64,000 nucleotides of DNA, taken from contig JBIOHP010000014.1 in NCBI GenBank assembly GCA_044449065.1, positions 1-64,000 of the forward strand. Direction: 5' to 3'. The notes under the pieces are model-generated. The model was not told the DNA's origin and made no database searches. It was given only the letters and a program-made list of their open reading frames with translations. The stretch comes from JBIOHP01 sp044449065. GTDB lineage: Bacteria; Bacteroidota; Ignavibacteria; UBA10030; SZUA-254. Shown here piece by piece: positions 33,035 to 41,008 of this stretch (positions are counted from its first letter, which is position 1; each line of letters opens with the position of its first letter). Made by a program: the position numbers and the translations under genes.

Positions 33035-33286
33035 TTAATTATTGGAAGCAACAGGTACGCCATCGTCAAAGATACAATCCATCTGGCAAACGGACATTGC
33101 TTCCTTGATATCCTCTTCTTCGCGGGGATCCGTCGGCTGCTGGATGATAAAATAGTACGATGCATCGTTGCTATACATAAAATTCTGAAGAGCGACGCTG
33201 AAACATCTGCCGCAACCGTTGCATGCATCGGTCACATAAAATTTACCGGGGGCGTTGTCTTCGTAACGTTTTCCTTTTTCTGCCAT
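33035..33286 (-). CDS. Small 4Fe-4S ferredoxin
   Basis: The 83-residue acidic protein has CNGCGRC (about residues 22-28) and a distant CQMDC (about 67-71), the pattern of a single-cluster 4Fe-4S ferredoxin. It lies 23 bases before nfnA and is probably its electron partner. The long insert between the motifs (YYFIIQQPTDPREEEDIKEA) resembles ferredoxins of the PEDxxDxxEAxxxCPV type. Confidence 0.85.
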   Translation of the reverse strand: MAEKGKRYEDNAPGKFYVTDACNGCGRCFSVALQNFMYSNDASYYFIIQQPTDPREEEDIKEAMSVCQMDCIFDDGVPVASNN

Positions 33287-33350
33287 TGTTTATCTTCCTT
33301 CCATATTGTTAATCTTTATTTAATCTAATGAATCATCATCAACTACATCT

Positions 33351-33908
33351 TCATCCGCGGTAGACTGCTGAAACTAAAATTCCATTTTTAAATTGTTCAT
33401 ATTCTTCGAGAGAAAGTAATTTTTTCGCAAGGGGAAAAAGCATTTTCCCTTCCTGGGCGAAATGTTCACCGAGCAAATCGATTATTTCTATCCCGTTGTG
33501 CACAAATTCTTCGATAGCATATTGAGTAATCTCCCCTGTCTTTATTCTCCTGACGCACCGGAGCAGCTTTACGAACACCTGAATCAGTTCACGGTGTTCC
33601 TGCTTCATCCGGTAGAGGGCATGGTTACCATGACGCCCCAACAACGGAAATAAGTATTTTTCTTCTTTACGATTATGCTGGAGAACATGGGGAGAAAGAA
33701 ACCGCAAGGCGTCGATGATTCTCTGAAAAATTTCATCCGAAAATCCCTCTAAACGGATTGTGTTCATTCCATCATCCAGGATAGTCAGATACCTCAGGGC
33801 ATCATCGTATTCGCCCACTAAAAGGTCTATTGGATCCGATGATCCTGCGAGCGCTAAAAACATTTCCGTCCGTTCACTGCCGATTGTACCTTCACTCAAC
33901 ATCGTCAT
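33351..33908 (-). CDS. Hemerythrin-like HHE domain protein
   Basis: The 185-residue all-helical protein carries the di-iron pattern of HHE proteins: HVLQHNRKEEKYLFPLL (about 75-91), MKQEHREL (about 100-107) and EHFAQEGKMLFPL (about 153-165). Such proteins bind O2 or handle NO and iron. It is in line with the receiver gene upstream (12-base gap) and the ferredoxin downstream, so it may protect or tune the anaerobic electron-transfer genes. Confidence 0.82.
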   Translation of the reverse strand: MTMLSEGTIGSERTEMFLALAGSSDPIDLLVGEYDDALRYLTILDDGMNTIRLEGFSDEIFQRIIDALRFLSPHVLQHNRKEEKYLFPLLGRHGNHALYRMKQEHRELIQVFVKLLRCVRRIKTGEITQYAIEEFVHNGIEIIDLLGEHFAQEGKMLFPLAKKLLSLEEYEQFKNGILVSAVYRG

Positions 33909-33920
33909 ATCTCCAACTGC

Positions 33921-34343
33921 TTAATTTCTCATAACGAGCTCATTGATCCTTCGCGTAACCTCGGGTATATCGATCGGTTTGGAAAACATTGCATCGACAT
34001 ATTTAACAATATTCTCTTTTAACATCGGATGTTCGAGCCGGGAAACGTAAAAGAGGATAATAGGCAGATTCGGATGTTCATGTTTGATTTGATCAAAACG
34101 ATGCGTCATTCGCTCATTCGGGACTGCGTCGGCGATAACGAGATCGGGATGGTATTGTTCCACTGCAAGAGTAAGCATCTCGACATCCGAAGTTGTCATC
34201 ACATTATATCGATCCTGAAATAACAGCATAAAACTGATGCAAAAATCTACATCGGAGCTGTATAAGACGATGGATTTCAAAGTGGAACGATCCCCCTTTC
34301 CCTTCGGATCAACAGGATCCAGTTTATTATTTCTTATGGTCAT
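33921..34343 (-). CDS. Receiver-only protein, partly degenerate
   Basis: The 140-residue protein folds as a CheY-like receiver. The acidic pocket is only partly typical (SSDVDFC, about 30-36), the candidate phospho-Asp is in LVIADAVP (about 72-79), and the conserved lysine is in FSKPIDIPE (about 119-127). There is no output domain. It lies 36 bases after the 9-heme lipoprotein gene and 12 bases before the hemerythrin gene, so it belongs to the cytochrome operon. Confidence 0.75.
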   Translation of the reverse strand: MTIRNNKLDPVDPKGKGDRSTLKSIVLYSSDVDFCISFMLLFQDRYNVMTTSDVEMLTLAVEQYHPDLVIADAVPNERMTHRFDQIKHEHPNLPIILFYVSRLEHPMLKENIVKYVDAMFSKPIDIPEVTRRINELVMRN

Positions 34344-34379
34344 ATTGCTTAGTTTTCCGATCAGAACAATCCTTCAACA

Positions 34380-35480
34380 TTAAAAATCACGTTCCTCGCC
34401 GAAGACGTTCAGTTTACCGTTTATATGTTTCGACTTATCGATGAAATTGAGATTTCGATCGATGACTCCGACATGGCAAGCCCAGCACGCAGTGGATTGG
34501 GGATGGGTACCGCCAACGGCAGTCGACTTTGGTCGTGCGCGCAATCCTGGATCCGACTGAGTAATATCCCCATGGCAAGTTCCACACGCCGCCTGCGATC
34601 CGGTTGTGTCATTCCACGTCGGAGTAAAATTATTGCCATTCTTGAAATCGCCGTGGCAGTAAGTATTTGAACAACTGATTGCGGCAACATCAAAGGATGG
34701 CGTCGGCGTAAACAGCGGCAACGTTGAGCTATAATTCAGGGTTGACGAATCGTTGGTAACGGTATTCGCTAATGTTCCATTAAACAATATCAACGCGCCT
34801 ATACGCGTGCTATCGATATGACCCGGTGAACTGTACATCGCCGGCACCGTGTGGCACTCAGAACATGCGATCACCGATGAGAATGTGCCGCTTACCAGAT
34901 GCTTTTGATGCGCTCCGACCCCCGCTGCACCTATTGAAGTATTTCCACCGAGATCTACGGGAGGAGCGGGATTATTAACACCCCCATGACATGTTGAACA
35001 GTTTTCGGGTCCATTGACTTTGTTGTGGCACGCGAGGCATGATTTGCCGGCAATGCCGCCGGTATATTGCGTTCCGTGACACTTCTGGCAATAGTTTAAG
35101 ATCCAGGGAGTATTCCTAATTGCTATTCCATGGAATTTAGCCGATAGACTATCCTTCCAACCATCGGGATGAACTTTTCCAGAAGCGGTTCCCGGATTGG
35201 GGAGGTCTTGAGGAACATGGCATTTCATGCATGAAACATTTGCCGTACCGCCGGTATATTGAGTGCCGTGACATTTTCTACATGCTGCCATATCCCACCC
35301 TGAACTCTCGATCGTGTTCAAGTGAAAATTTGGCGATGAGCTATTCGTCCATCCATCGGGATGAATGGTAATCGACCCCGATTCCTGAGTTGGGAGATTC
35401 TGTCTGAGATCGGTGCACCCGGATAGGGCAAGCAAAATTGCACCTACGATGAAAGTGAGGAATAATGCTGTATTTTTCAT
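34380..35480 (-). CDS. Nine-heme c-type cytochrome lipoprotein
   Basis: The 366-residue protein has a lipoprotein signal ending LLALSGC (about 16-22). It contains eight CxxCH motifs and one Cx4CH (CSNTYCH), nine hemes in all. The first half is duplicated: HPDGW...CHGTQYTGG...C..CH appears twice (about 40-85 and 100-145). The Cx4CH arrangement is known from outer-surface cytochromes of Geobacter. Placement after a 12-heme periplasmic cytochrome and a barrel protein suggests the outer, surface-exposed half of a porin-cytochrome conduit. Its start overlaps the stop of the 12-heme gene by 4 bases. Confidence 0.9.
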   Translation of the reverse strand: MKNTALFLTFIVGAILLALSGCTDLRQNLPTQESGSITIHPDGWTNSSSPNFHLNTIESSGWDMAACRKCHGTQYTGGTANVSCMKCHVPQDLPNPGTASGKVHPDGWKDSLSAKFHGIAIRNTPWILNYCQKCHGTQYTGGIAGKSCLACHNKVNGPENCSTCHGGVNNPAPPVDLGGNTSIGAAGVGAHQKHLVSGTFSSVIACSECHTVPAMYSSPGHIDSTRIGALILFNGTLANTVTNDSSTLNYSSTLPLFTPTPSFDVAAISCSNTYCHGDFKNGNNFTPTWNDTTGSQAACGTCHGDITQSDPGLRARPKSTAVGGTHPQSTACWACHVGVIDRNLNFIDKSKHINGKLNVFGEERDF

Positions 35481-36532
35481 CGGATACCTCCATTCTCGCT
35501 ATGACACAACATACAGACGGGATCGGTTCCCTGCACATCATGGCAGGCGGCGCAACTTTCAATATCTTTCCTTGCCAGGTCGGCATGCAGCCCTCCGCCT
35601 GATCCCCTGCCAAGAGTCGTAAATCCTGCTTGCTTATGCGAGAGGGGCTTGATTTTCAACTGTGTGATATCACTCCCCGCATCATGGCACGTTGAGCAGA
35701 ACGTTTGTTCGTCGTGGCATGCCGAGCAATCAAGCGCTTTGGATTTTGCATCGATGCTGTGAGTATATTTATAATTTAAACTGTGAACCTGCTGCAACCG
35801 AAGCTGTTTCGGTGAATCCTTGGTTGATCCGCGCGGAGATGGGTCTGCCATAAGACCGCGGTTTCCATAAAATCCTTGTAATTCTATGCCGCTGTGACAA
35901 TCCTGACAGAAATTTTCAGAGTGGCATGTGTTACACGCAACATTCAACATCCCTATCCGTGTAAGTTCCTTGTGGTCTTTCTTAAAATTCCCCTCAAGAT
36001 GATTTGAGGGAACCAAGGATGTGAAATTCCGGTGGCAGGTTTCGCAGGTTATCGCCACCTTTTTATCGGTGTGGCAATTGGTGCAAGTTGGCATACCGGG
36101 CATGTTGGCGCTCGTGATCTGGGCGGTGGTATCAATGCCTGCGTGGCAAACATCGCACTTCATGCTATCCTGCGCAAGATGTTTTTCGTGGGAAAACAGC
36201 CCCTCCCGTTCCGGATGAACGAGCGGGATTATATTGTCCGGATGAAGATGGCAATACGCGCAATTTTTGGATACCTGTTCATCGTGACAAGTTTTGCAAA
36301 CTTCATGGCCGGGTGTGAGTTTATCGGCAGATTGCTTGCTGGTCCTGACAGTCGTGTGGCAATCTTCACAACCAACTCCCTGATCTTTAACATGCAAAGT
36401 GTGAGAAAACTTCAGGGATTGTTTTGCCTGCATAACCTCTAAACTTGAATTTCCGAGGGGTTCTTTTTTCGCAGGGGAAATCGCGATAATTCCCGCAACA
36501 GCCAGGCCGATTAAAAAGAAATATCGTTTCAT
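35477..36532 (-). CDS. Twelve-heme periplasmic c-type cytochrome
   Basis: The 351-residue protein has a signal sequence (about 1-20) and twelve CxxCH motifs: CEDCH, CKTCH, CAYCH, CDVCH, CTNCH, CETCH, CNTCH, CQDCH, CSACH, CSTCH, CAACH and CMLCH. There is no lipobox and no second membrane segment, so it should be periplasmic or sit inside a barrel. It overlaps the porin stop by 1 base and the lipoprotein start by 4 bases, indicating coupled translation of the presumed conduit. Confidence 0.93.
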   Translation of the reverse strand: MKRYFFLIGLAVAGIIAISPAKKEPLGNSSLEVMQAKQSLKFSHTLHVKDQGVGCEDCHTTVRTSKQSADKLTPGHEVCKTCHDEQVSKNCAYCHLHPDNIIPLVHPEREGLFSHEKHLAQDSMKCDVCHAGIDTTAQITSANMPGMPTCTNCHTDKKVAITCETCHRNFTSLVPSNHLEGNFKKDHKELTRIGMLNVACNTCHSENFCQDCHSGIELQGFYGNRGLMADPSPRGSTKDSPKQLRLQQVHSLNYKYTHSIDAKSKALDCSACHDEQTFCSTCHDAGSDITQLKIKPLSHKQAGFTTLGRGSGGGLHADLARKDIESCAACHDVQGTDPVCMLCHSENGGIR

Positions 36533-37848
36533 TATTTACCACCCTCCTTTCCGGAGAAGAGGTGCAGCTTATCGGAGAACCAGTAATTGATTGTGCCCAA
36601 ATATCGAACATCGTTTGTTGCAACCGGAGTCCTCAACCATTGCGATTGCATGTTGAATGAAAACGTGGGTAACGGTCTCCAGACAAATCCAAGGGAGTTA
36701 GCGAAGATATGCTGCGGAGAGGGATCGTAATAATCATATCTGACGGAACTGAACGACATGCCCACGCTCGGAATAAGTTTCCTCTCAAACAGAGGATACA
36801 TCCCCTGCAGGTCGAAAGAGGAGAGCTCCCCGGCATAGCCGTTCGTCCCGGAATAAGAAATAGCGGCATATTCCGACGTCGCGCCAATGCTGAGCCGGCG
36901 GCTCTGATCGTCCACATATTTCACGTATCCAATCCTACCATATGTCCTGATGGAGTATGGAAAAATGTATTCAACTCCGCCTTCGAGTTCTCGAATTGGT
37001 GATAACGGGAAAATGATAAAAATGGAGTTATAATCTATTTGCGGTTCCCGATAGATGAAGTCGCCCGTGAATGCGAGCTCTGAGGTTACCGCAAGGCGCG
37101 ACTTTAATTCTGAACGCAACGTTCGATTGAGATTGAGGTCGTAATCAAATCTGCCATAGGAATAAAAATTTTCCGATACGCTGTAACGAGCGTCAACACC
37201 CGCAGTCTGCTGAGCGCGTGAATCAGGTTGAATGAGCACACTGACAGGATTATATAAGGAATCAGGTCGCAGCGCAAGATAGCTTTGCCTCTCAATATTT
37301 CGATTCATATAACTGAGACTAATGCGTGTATTGGGCAGCATCGTGCCGATGACCTGCCCTCCGGTAAAATAGTTTTGGCTAAGATTATTTGTCCCTGTGG
37401 ATTTTGAATCGGGACCGACATTCGCGCCGCCATAAACCACACAGTAGACCTTATCCTCCATCGTTTTCACGCGGAAGAGCGCGCCATCTACGGCTCCGAC
37501 GCCGACGCCTGCAAACACCGGGATTCTTCCCAGACTCAGATCGACTCCGTTCGTAACATTCTTCCATTGCAAGAAGAGATTTCTTGCCCGGAGGTTGCTG
37601 AAGTTTCCGGGTTCATCAAGATTCATTGAACCGGTGAGATAGGTCTGAAGCGATAGGTTGTTCTGAGAGACATATAATTGTAAAGTTTGTATCCCGCGCG
37701 CAATAGTATTGGGCACCTTGACTGTATCGTATGTTTGAAATCCATACACCGAGGTGCTTATTCGTCCGCTAATTTGCTGCGCCCTGACTGTCTCTGTCAG
37801 AACAAAGCAGATAGCGATCAAAAAAATGAAAATAAGCCGAAATTTCAT
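36532..37848 (-). CDS. Outer-membrane beta-barrel of a porin-cytochrome conduit
   Basis: The start at 37848 gives a clean signal peptide (MKFRLIFIFLIAICFVLTETVRAQ); the longer frame from 37899 overlaps ccmE. No cysteine heme motif is present. The 438-residue product alternates polar and hydrophobic residues with many aromatic and short-turn segments, for example YGRFDYDLNLNRTL and MSFSSVRYDYYDP, as in large barrels. No named family is recognised. Because it is followed directly by a 12-heme and a 9-heme lipoprotein cytochrome, it is most likely the barrel that lets hemes cross the outer membrane, comparable in role to MtrB or OmbB, though sequence similarity was not tested. Confidence 0.78.
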   Translation of the reverse strand: MKFRLIFIFLIAICFVLTETVRAQQISGRISTSVYGFQTYDTVKVPNTIARGIQTLQLYVSQNNLSLQTYLTGSMNLDEPGNFSNLRARNLFLQWKNVTNGVDLSLGRIPVFAGVGVGAVDGALFRVKTMEDKVYCVVYGGANVGPDSKSTGTNNLSQNYFTGGQVIGTMLPNTRISLSYMNRNIERQSYLALRPDSLYNPVSVLIQPDSRAQQTAGVDARYSVSENFYSYGRFDYDLNLNRTLRSELKSRLAVTSELAFTGDFIYREPQIDYNSIFIIFPLSPIRELEGGVEYIFPYSIRTYGRIGYVKYVDDQSRRLSIGATSEYAAISYSGTNGYAGELSSFDLQGMYPLFERKLIPSVGMSFSSVRYDYYDPSPQHIFANSLGFVWRPLPTFSFNMQSQWLRTPVATNDVRYLGTINYWFSDKLHLFSGKEGGK

Positions 37849-37867
37849 AGGGAGGAATGATTTAAGA

Positions 37868-38251
37868 TTATTTATTTTCAGTTTTATTATCCACTTCATA
37901 CTTCGAAGGGCATTTGGTTAAAATATCGGATGCTCGGAAGGTATTATCCTGGAATCGACCTTTAATGACGAGCGCATTTGCAAGTTCAAAATTATTCGGT
38001 TTGGCTCCCTCGAAAATAACTTTTGTTTCAACACCGCTATCGTCCCTCATATAAAACGTGAATTCGTTTCTTGAACCATCATACGATGTTTCTTTATTGC
38101 GAATCCACTCCCCTTTTACCTGGACTTTTCTATGATTCGATTGAGCGGTTTGAAAATCAGTATACTGGACATTTGTTTCAACGAATGACATCGCCCCGTA
38201 TCCGACCGCAGCGACGATAAGAAGAATGGCAATAATTATCTTGGTATTCAT
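37868..38251 (-). CDS. ccmE: Cytochrome c maturation heme chaperone CcmE, Cys-type
   Basis: The 127-residue protein has one N-terminal membrane helix (about 4-22) and the OB-fold pattern of CcmE (VQVKGEW, NEFTFYMRDD, ALVIKGRF). The heme-attaching motif, HxxxY in most bacteria, here reads CPSKY (about 114-118), the CxxxY variant known from some sulfate reducers and archaea. It receives heme from CcmC and hands it to CcmF. It lies 10 bases after the CcmD-like gene and 19 bases before the porin start, so part of the Ccm system is made together with its clients. Confidence 0.9.
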   Translation of the reverse strand: MNTKIIIAILLIVAAVGYGAMSFVETNVQYTDFQTAQSNHRKVQVKGEWIRNKETSYDGSRNEFTFYMRDDSGVETKVIFEGAKPNNFELANALVIKGRFQDNTFRASDILTKCPSKYEVDNKTENK

Positions 38252-38261
38252 CGCAGATGTT

Positions 38262-38396
38262 TTATTGCTTGTTTCTTTCTTCCATTGATGAGACGAGACC
38301 GCCCATGCGCCATAGGAATGAAAATATTCCTATCATTCCGATCAGAAAGATAAATAAAACAAGATACAAGGCATTTTGAGTTAAGAACTCGTACAT
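38262..38396 (-). CDS. ccmD: CcmD-like small membrane protein
   Basis: This is a frame of 44 codons: MYEFLTQNALYLVLFIFLIG and a short polar tail ending MEERNKQ. One membrane helix with an LWRMGG stretch after it and a charged C-terminus is the usual shape of CcmD. AGAAAG lies 6 bases before the ATG. It precedes ccmE by 10 bases and is the first gene of the operon under the -24/-12 element at 38446-38460. Confidence 0.78.
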   Translation of the reverse strand: MYEFLTQNALYLVLFIFLIGMIGIFSFLWRMGGLVSSMEERNKQ

Positions 38397-38778
38397 AAAT
38401 TCTTTCTTGACTAATTTGTTAAAAATACATTATATACATCATCTTACAACCTTCGTGCCATCCTCTAACCTCCCATATCCCTCCTTTTTTACATATTGTG
38501 GGAATTTTAAGCATTCCAGCAGTGAAAATAGCCGCAAAATCGTGTGTAATTTTCAGTATTGACAATAACTTAACGGGCTTTTTCGGTATTGATAAATCCT
38601 TATACCGGGTAAATCCATCGAAATTTGAACAATCCAGTAATGAAGTAAATACTCTTTACAACTCGGATAATATGATCAAAAACCTTTCTCTCTCTTTTCA
38701 TATTACAATCTTTGAAAAATTTTAGACGTAGATTGATAGACGTGAAATTCTTCAATCATGAAGTTCTGAATCGTACCA
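38397..38778. other. Intergenic region upstream of ccmD
   Basis: No credible gene is present; a 75-codon plus-strand frame at 38498 has no ribosome site and no familiar sequence. The region carries the -24/-12 promoter at 38446-38460, an imperfect inverted repeat GGAAT/ATTCC at 38500-38517, and CGGTAT/ATACCG with a 12-base centre near 38583-38606, either of which could bind an activator. Confidence 0.65.
38446..38460 (-). promoter_or_regulatory. Sigma-54-like promoter of the ccmDE-porin-cytochrome operon
   Basis: On the minus strand, TGGCACGAAGGTTGT has a perfect -24 box (TGGCACG) and TTG at -12, but GT instead of GC at the end. It lies 50 bases before the ATG at 38396, close to the 48 bases of the best site at 40734. 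The missing C lowers confidence. Confidence 0.55.
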
Positions 38779-40686
38779 CTATTTTAACATGATCATCTTA
38801 TTGGTTTTACTGTATACTCCCGCGTCAAGCCGGTAAAGGTATACGCCTGTGGGAACAGTGAGACCAAAGTTATTATGGCCATTCCATGTAACTTTGTACG
38901 TCCCGGCTTCGTAGTCGCCATCCATGAGTGTGGCAACAACCTGACCGAGCATGTTATAGATGGTGAGGCGGACGTGATCGCGTTTGGGAATCTGAACATC
39001 AATATTGGTCGTAGGGTTAAACGGATTCGGGTAATTCTGCGATAAATTATAAGCGATGGGAAGAGCGTGCTCAACTTCCTTCACTCCGGTTAATCCCCAA
39101 CGCTGCCAATAACGCCAGAGTGTATCTGCAAGAGCAATATCGGTGCCTTCAGTCCAATCGGTTAAGTTAGGGTCGCTTCCTATTCCAAATGTGGGAATTG
39201 TGACGTTCTCACCTGGATTCCGGTGACAACTGACAGCGCAGCTATTAAGCATTCCTTTAGTTGGCGCATCGGCGCTCGCATATCGAATCGTTTGAATAGG
39301 AGGAATGACCGCGAACGTATGCGTATGCAGATCGTACGGAACCGCATTCGTCGCAGTTGCCGCCATATGACAATTTGTGCATCTGCCGCTGCCGCCGGTC
39401 GCAAATTCGTTTTTCGGATCATACAGGTTATGATGAGTGTGATGATTGATTACCGTTCCAATGGAATCGTTATATGTTAGAGGATCGTGAACCCACGATT
39501 TCATGATTGCCGTAAATGAACCGTGTCCAGCGTGACAGGAGAGACAAAGAGTATTATCATCAACGGCGACGGCGAAATTATCACCCTGGACATTCAAAGA
39601 ATCGCGAAGATTATGGCTGCCCATATTCGTCCCATGCGCAGTATGACAGGTGAAACAGGTAATTTCCTCAAACTGATTCGTCCAGTGTTTTGACGAAAGC
39701 ATTTCCTGATATTGTTCGGGATAATTAGCTGCAGTCGAGTTATCGGGCCACATCACTGGACCACCGGGTGTATTTGGCGATTGTGAAAGATTGAGAAACA
39801 TCGATAACGGTTTTGTGAGGTCGGCAGGATTGTAATAGATGTTATTCGGTTCATTCATTGGATACATATGTTCGGGCTGCATCCCGGCTGCGGGAATAGA
39901 CGTCGACCGGCTGTGACACTGCCCGCACACGTCCATTTTTGCCTGCTTCGTTGGTAGTTTTGCCGGATTCATTTGATGTCCGGCGCTTCCGCCGCCCTGC
40001 GAGGGTCCATGACACTCCTCGCATCCAACATTTATATTCTGAACGAGATAATCCGTTCCATTTTTTCCCCATGACGCATGCCACGAGGTATCAGTTCCGT
40101 GAATAATTTTAGCTACTTTGCCGCCTGTGATATGACAACCCATACAATTTTTATCCCAGGATGTTTTACGGAAATTGCCGTCGATCGATTTCAACGATCC
40201 ATCGCTGTTGAACCAGTTTTGGGCGTCGACACTTACCCATGCACCCGATGATGCATCGAGATAACCGTTAAAGTTATACTGGATAGGAAGCATGTAATAA
40301 CTTGTATCGATCTTCACTAAAAAGCGTTGTTTGTATCCTGCGCCGTATGTCCATTGAATTTTATATAAATTTCCTGAAGCGCCTACTTTAGCATAATAGG
40401 CAGCGCCGTTTTTACTTAGATAGATGTATGCATTGCCAAAATTCGCGCCCATGGTAATACTATCACCCCGTGAAAAGGACGCTGCATCCTTAATGGAATT
40501 TGTGTCGGGTAAAAGATGCGTCTTTGCATGCAGCGTATTGTACCACTGAGGATATTGTAATCCACCAACATCTGCTACACTGTGACAACCCCTGCAGGAT
40601 TGTGTTCCATCGTAAACCTGTCCAAAGGTCGATCCAGGCAAAATGAGAAGCACAGATAGAGAAATTATAAACATTAACAATTTCAT
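38779..40686 (-). CDS. Multiheme cytochrome c with type IX secretion sorting domain
   Basis: The start at 40686 has AAAGGAC 7 bases upstream and gives a clear signal peptide (MKLLMFIISLSVLLILPGSTFGQ). The longer frame from 40752 would cover the promoter at 40734. The 635-residue protein has seven CxxCH motifs (CRGCH, CMGCH, CEECH, CGQCH, CFTCH, CLSCH, CTNCH) and one Cx3CH (CAVSCH). The last 85 residues form a type A T9SS sorting domain (QNYPNPFNPTTNIDVQIP ... GVYLYRL). It should be exported through the outer membrane and displayed or released as an extracellular electron carrier or reductase. Confidence 0.9.
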   Translation of the reverse strand: MKLLMFIISLSVLLILPGSTFGQVYDGTQSCRGCHSVADVGGLQYPQWYNTLHAKTHLLPDTNSIKDAASFSRGDSITMGANFGNAYIYLSKNGAAYYAKVGASGNLYKIQWTYGAGYKQRFLVKIDTSYYMLPIQYNFNGYLDASSGAWVSVDAQNWFNSDGSLKSIDGNFRKTSWDKNCMGCHITGGKVAKIIHGTDTSWHASWGKNGTDYLVQNINVGCEECHGPSQGGGSAGHQMNPAKLPTKQAKMDVCGQCHSRSTSIPAAGMQPEHMYPMNEPNNIYYNPADLTKPLSMFLNLSQSPNTPGGPVMWPDNSTAANYPEQYQEMLSSKHWTNQFEEITCFTCHTAHGTNMGSHNLRDSLNVQGDNFAVAVDDNTLCLSCHAGHGSFTAIMKSWVHDPLTYNDSIGTVINHHTHHNLYDPKNEFATGGSGRCTNCHMAATATNAVPYDLHTHTFAVIPPIQTIRYASADAPTKGMLNSCAVSCHRNPGENVTIPTFGIGSDPNLTDWTEGTDIALADTLWRYWQRWGLTGVKEVEHALPIAYNLSQNYPNPFNPTTNIDVQIPKRDHVRLTIYNMLGQVVATLMDGDYEAGTYKVTWNGHNNFGLTVPTGVYLYRLDAGVYSKTNKMIMLK

Positions 40687-40733
40687 ACAAATGTCCTTTC
40701 GCGCGAGATAGTGATGTATTTTCAAGAGATAAC

Positions 40734-40748
40734 GCAATCTCCGTGCCA
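40734..40748 (-). promoter_or_regulatory. Sigma-54 (-24/-12) promoter of the 635-residue T9SS cytochrome
   Basis: On the minus strand, TGGCACGGAGATTGC matches the consensus TGGCACG-N4-TTGC at every defined base, with GG-N10-GC spacing. It lies 48 bases before the ATG at 40686. This is the best sigma-54 site in the window. Confidence 0.85.
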
Positions 40749-40859
40749 ACACTGTTCACCAATGAGTCGTGTGAATGTATTTAATTTAATGGGAACACAC
40801 AACATGGAATGGTGTTATTTCGAATAAAAGCGTCATTTAGTTAACCAAATCAGAACAGT

Positions 40860-40877
40860 ATTCTCAATAGTGAGAAT
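40860..40877. promoter_or_regulatory. Perfect palindrome, possible enhancer-binding site
   Basis: ATTCTCA-ATAG-TGAGAAT lies about 113 bases upstream of the -24 element at 40746. NtrC-type activators usually bind such dyads 80-150 bases upstream. A related dyad lies at 26324-26341. Confidence 0.5.
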
Positions 40878-40952
40878 GCTATTCATGGCTGATTTTTGCT
40901 GTTTTAGTGAAAGGGAATTTTTTTTAGACCCAGAATACATATGGAAAAATTA

Positions 40953-40985
40953 AACAGCCGTCAATCAATCTGATTGACGGCTGTT
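40953..40985 (-). terminator. Rho-independent terminator after the 928-residue cytochrome gene
   Basis: AACAGCCGTCAATCA at 40953-40967 pairs perfectly with TGATTGACGGCTGTT at 40971-40985. On the minus strand it is followed by TTTAATTTTT. It lies 23 bases after the stop at 41009. Together with the promoter at 43860 it makes this gene a single-gene transcript. Confidence 0.92.
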
Positions 40986-41008
40986 AGAATAATTTACCTA
41001 TGAAGCTA

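Larger units (their letters stand above)
40687..41008. other. Intergenic region between the two T9SS-sorted cytochromes
   Basis: No gene is seen. It contains the -24/-12 promoter at 40734-40748, the near-palindrome ATTTAGTTAACCAAAT at 40835-40850, the perfect palindrome at 40860-40877 and the terminator at 40953-40985. Confidence 0.75.

Noticed and set aside
38498..38725. A 75-codon plus-strand frame upstream of ccmD
   Set aside because: It has no ribosome site, no recognisable sequence, and is the only plus-strand frame in a minus-strand region. It covers likely regulatory DNA.
40687..40752. Longer N-terminus for the 635-residue cytochrome
   Set aside because: It would run through the consensus sigma-54 promoter at 40734-40748. 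The ATG at 40686 has a good ribosome site and opens a signal peptide.
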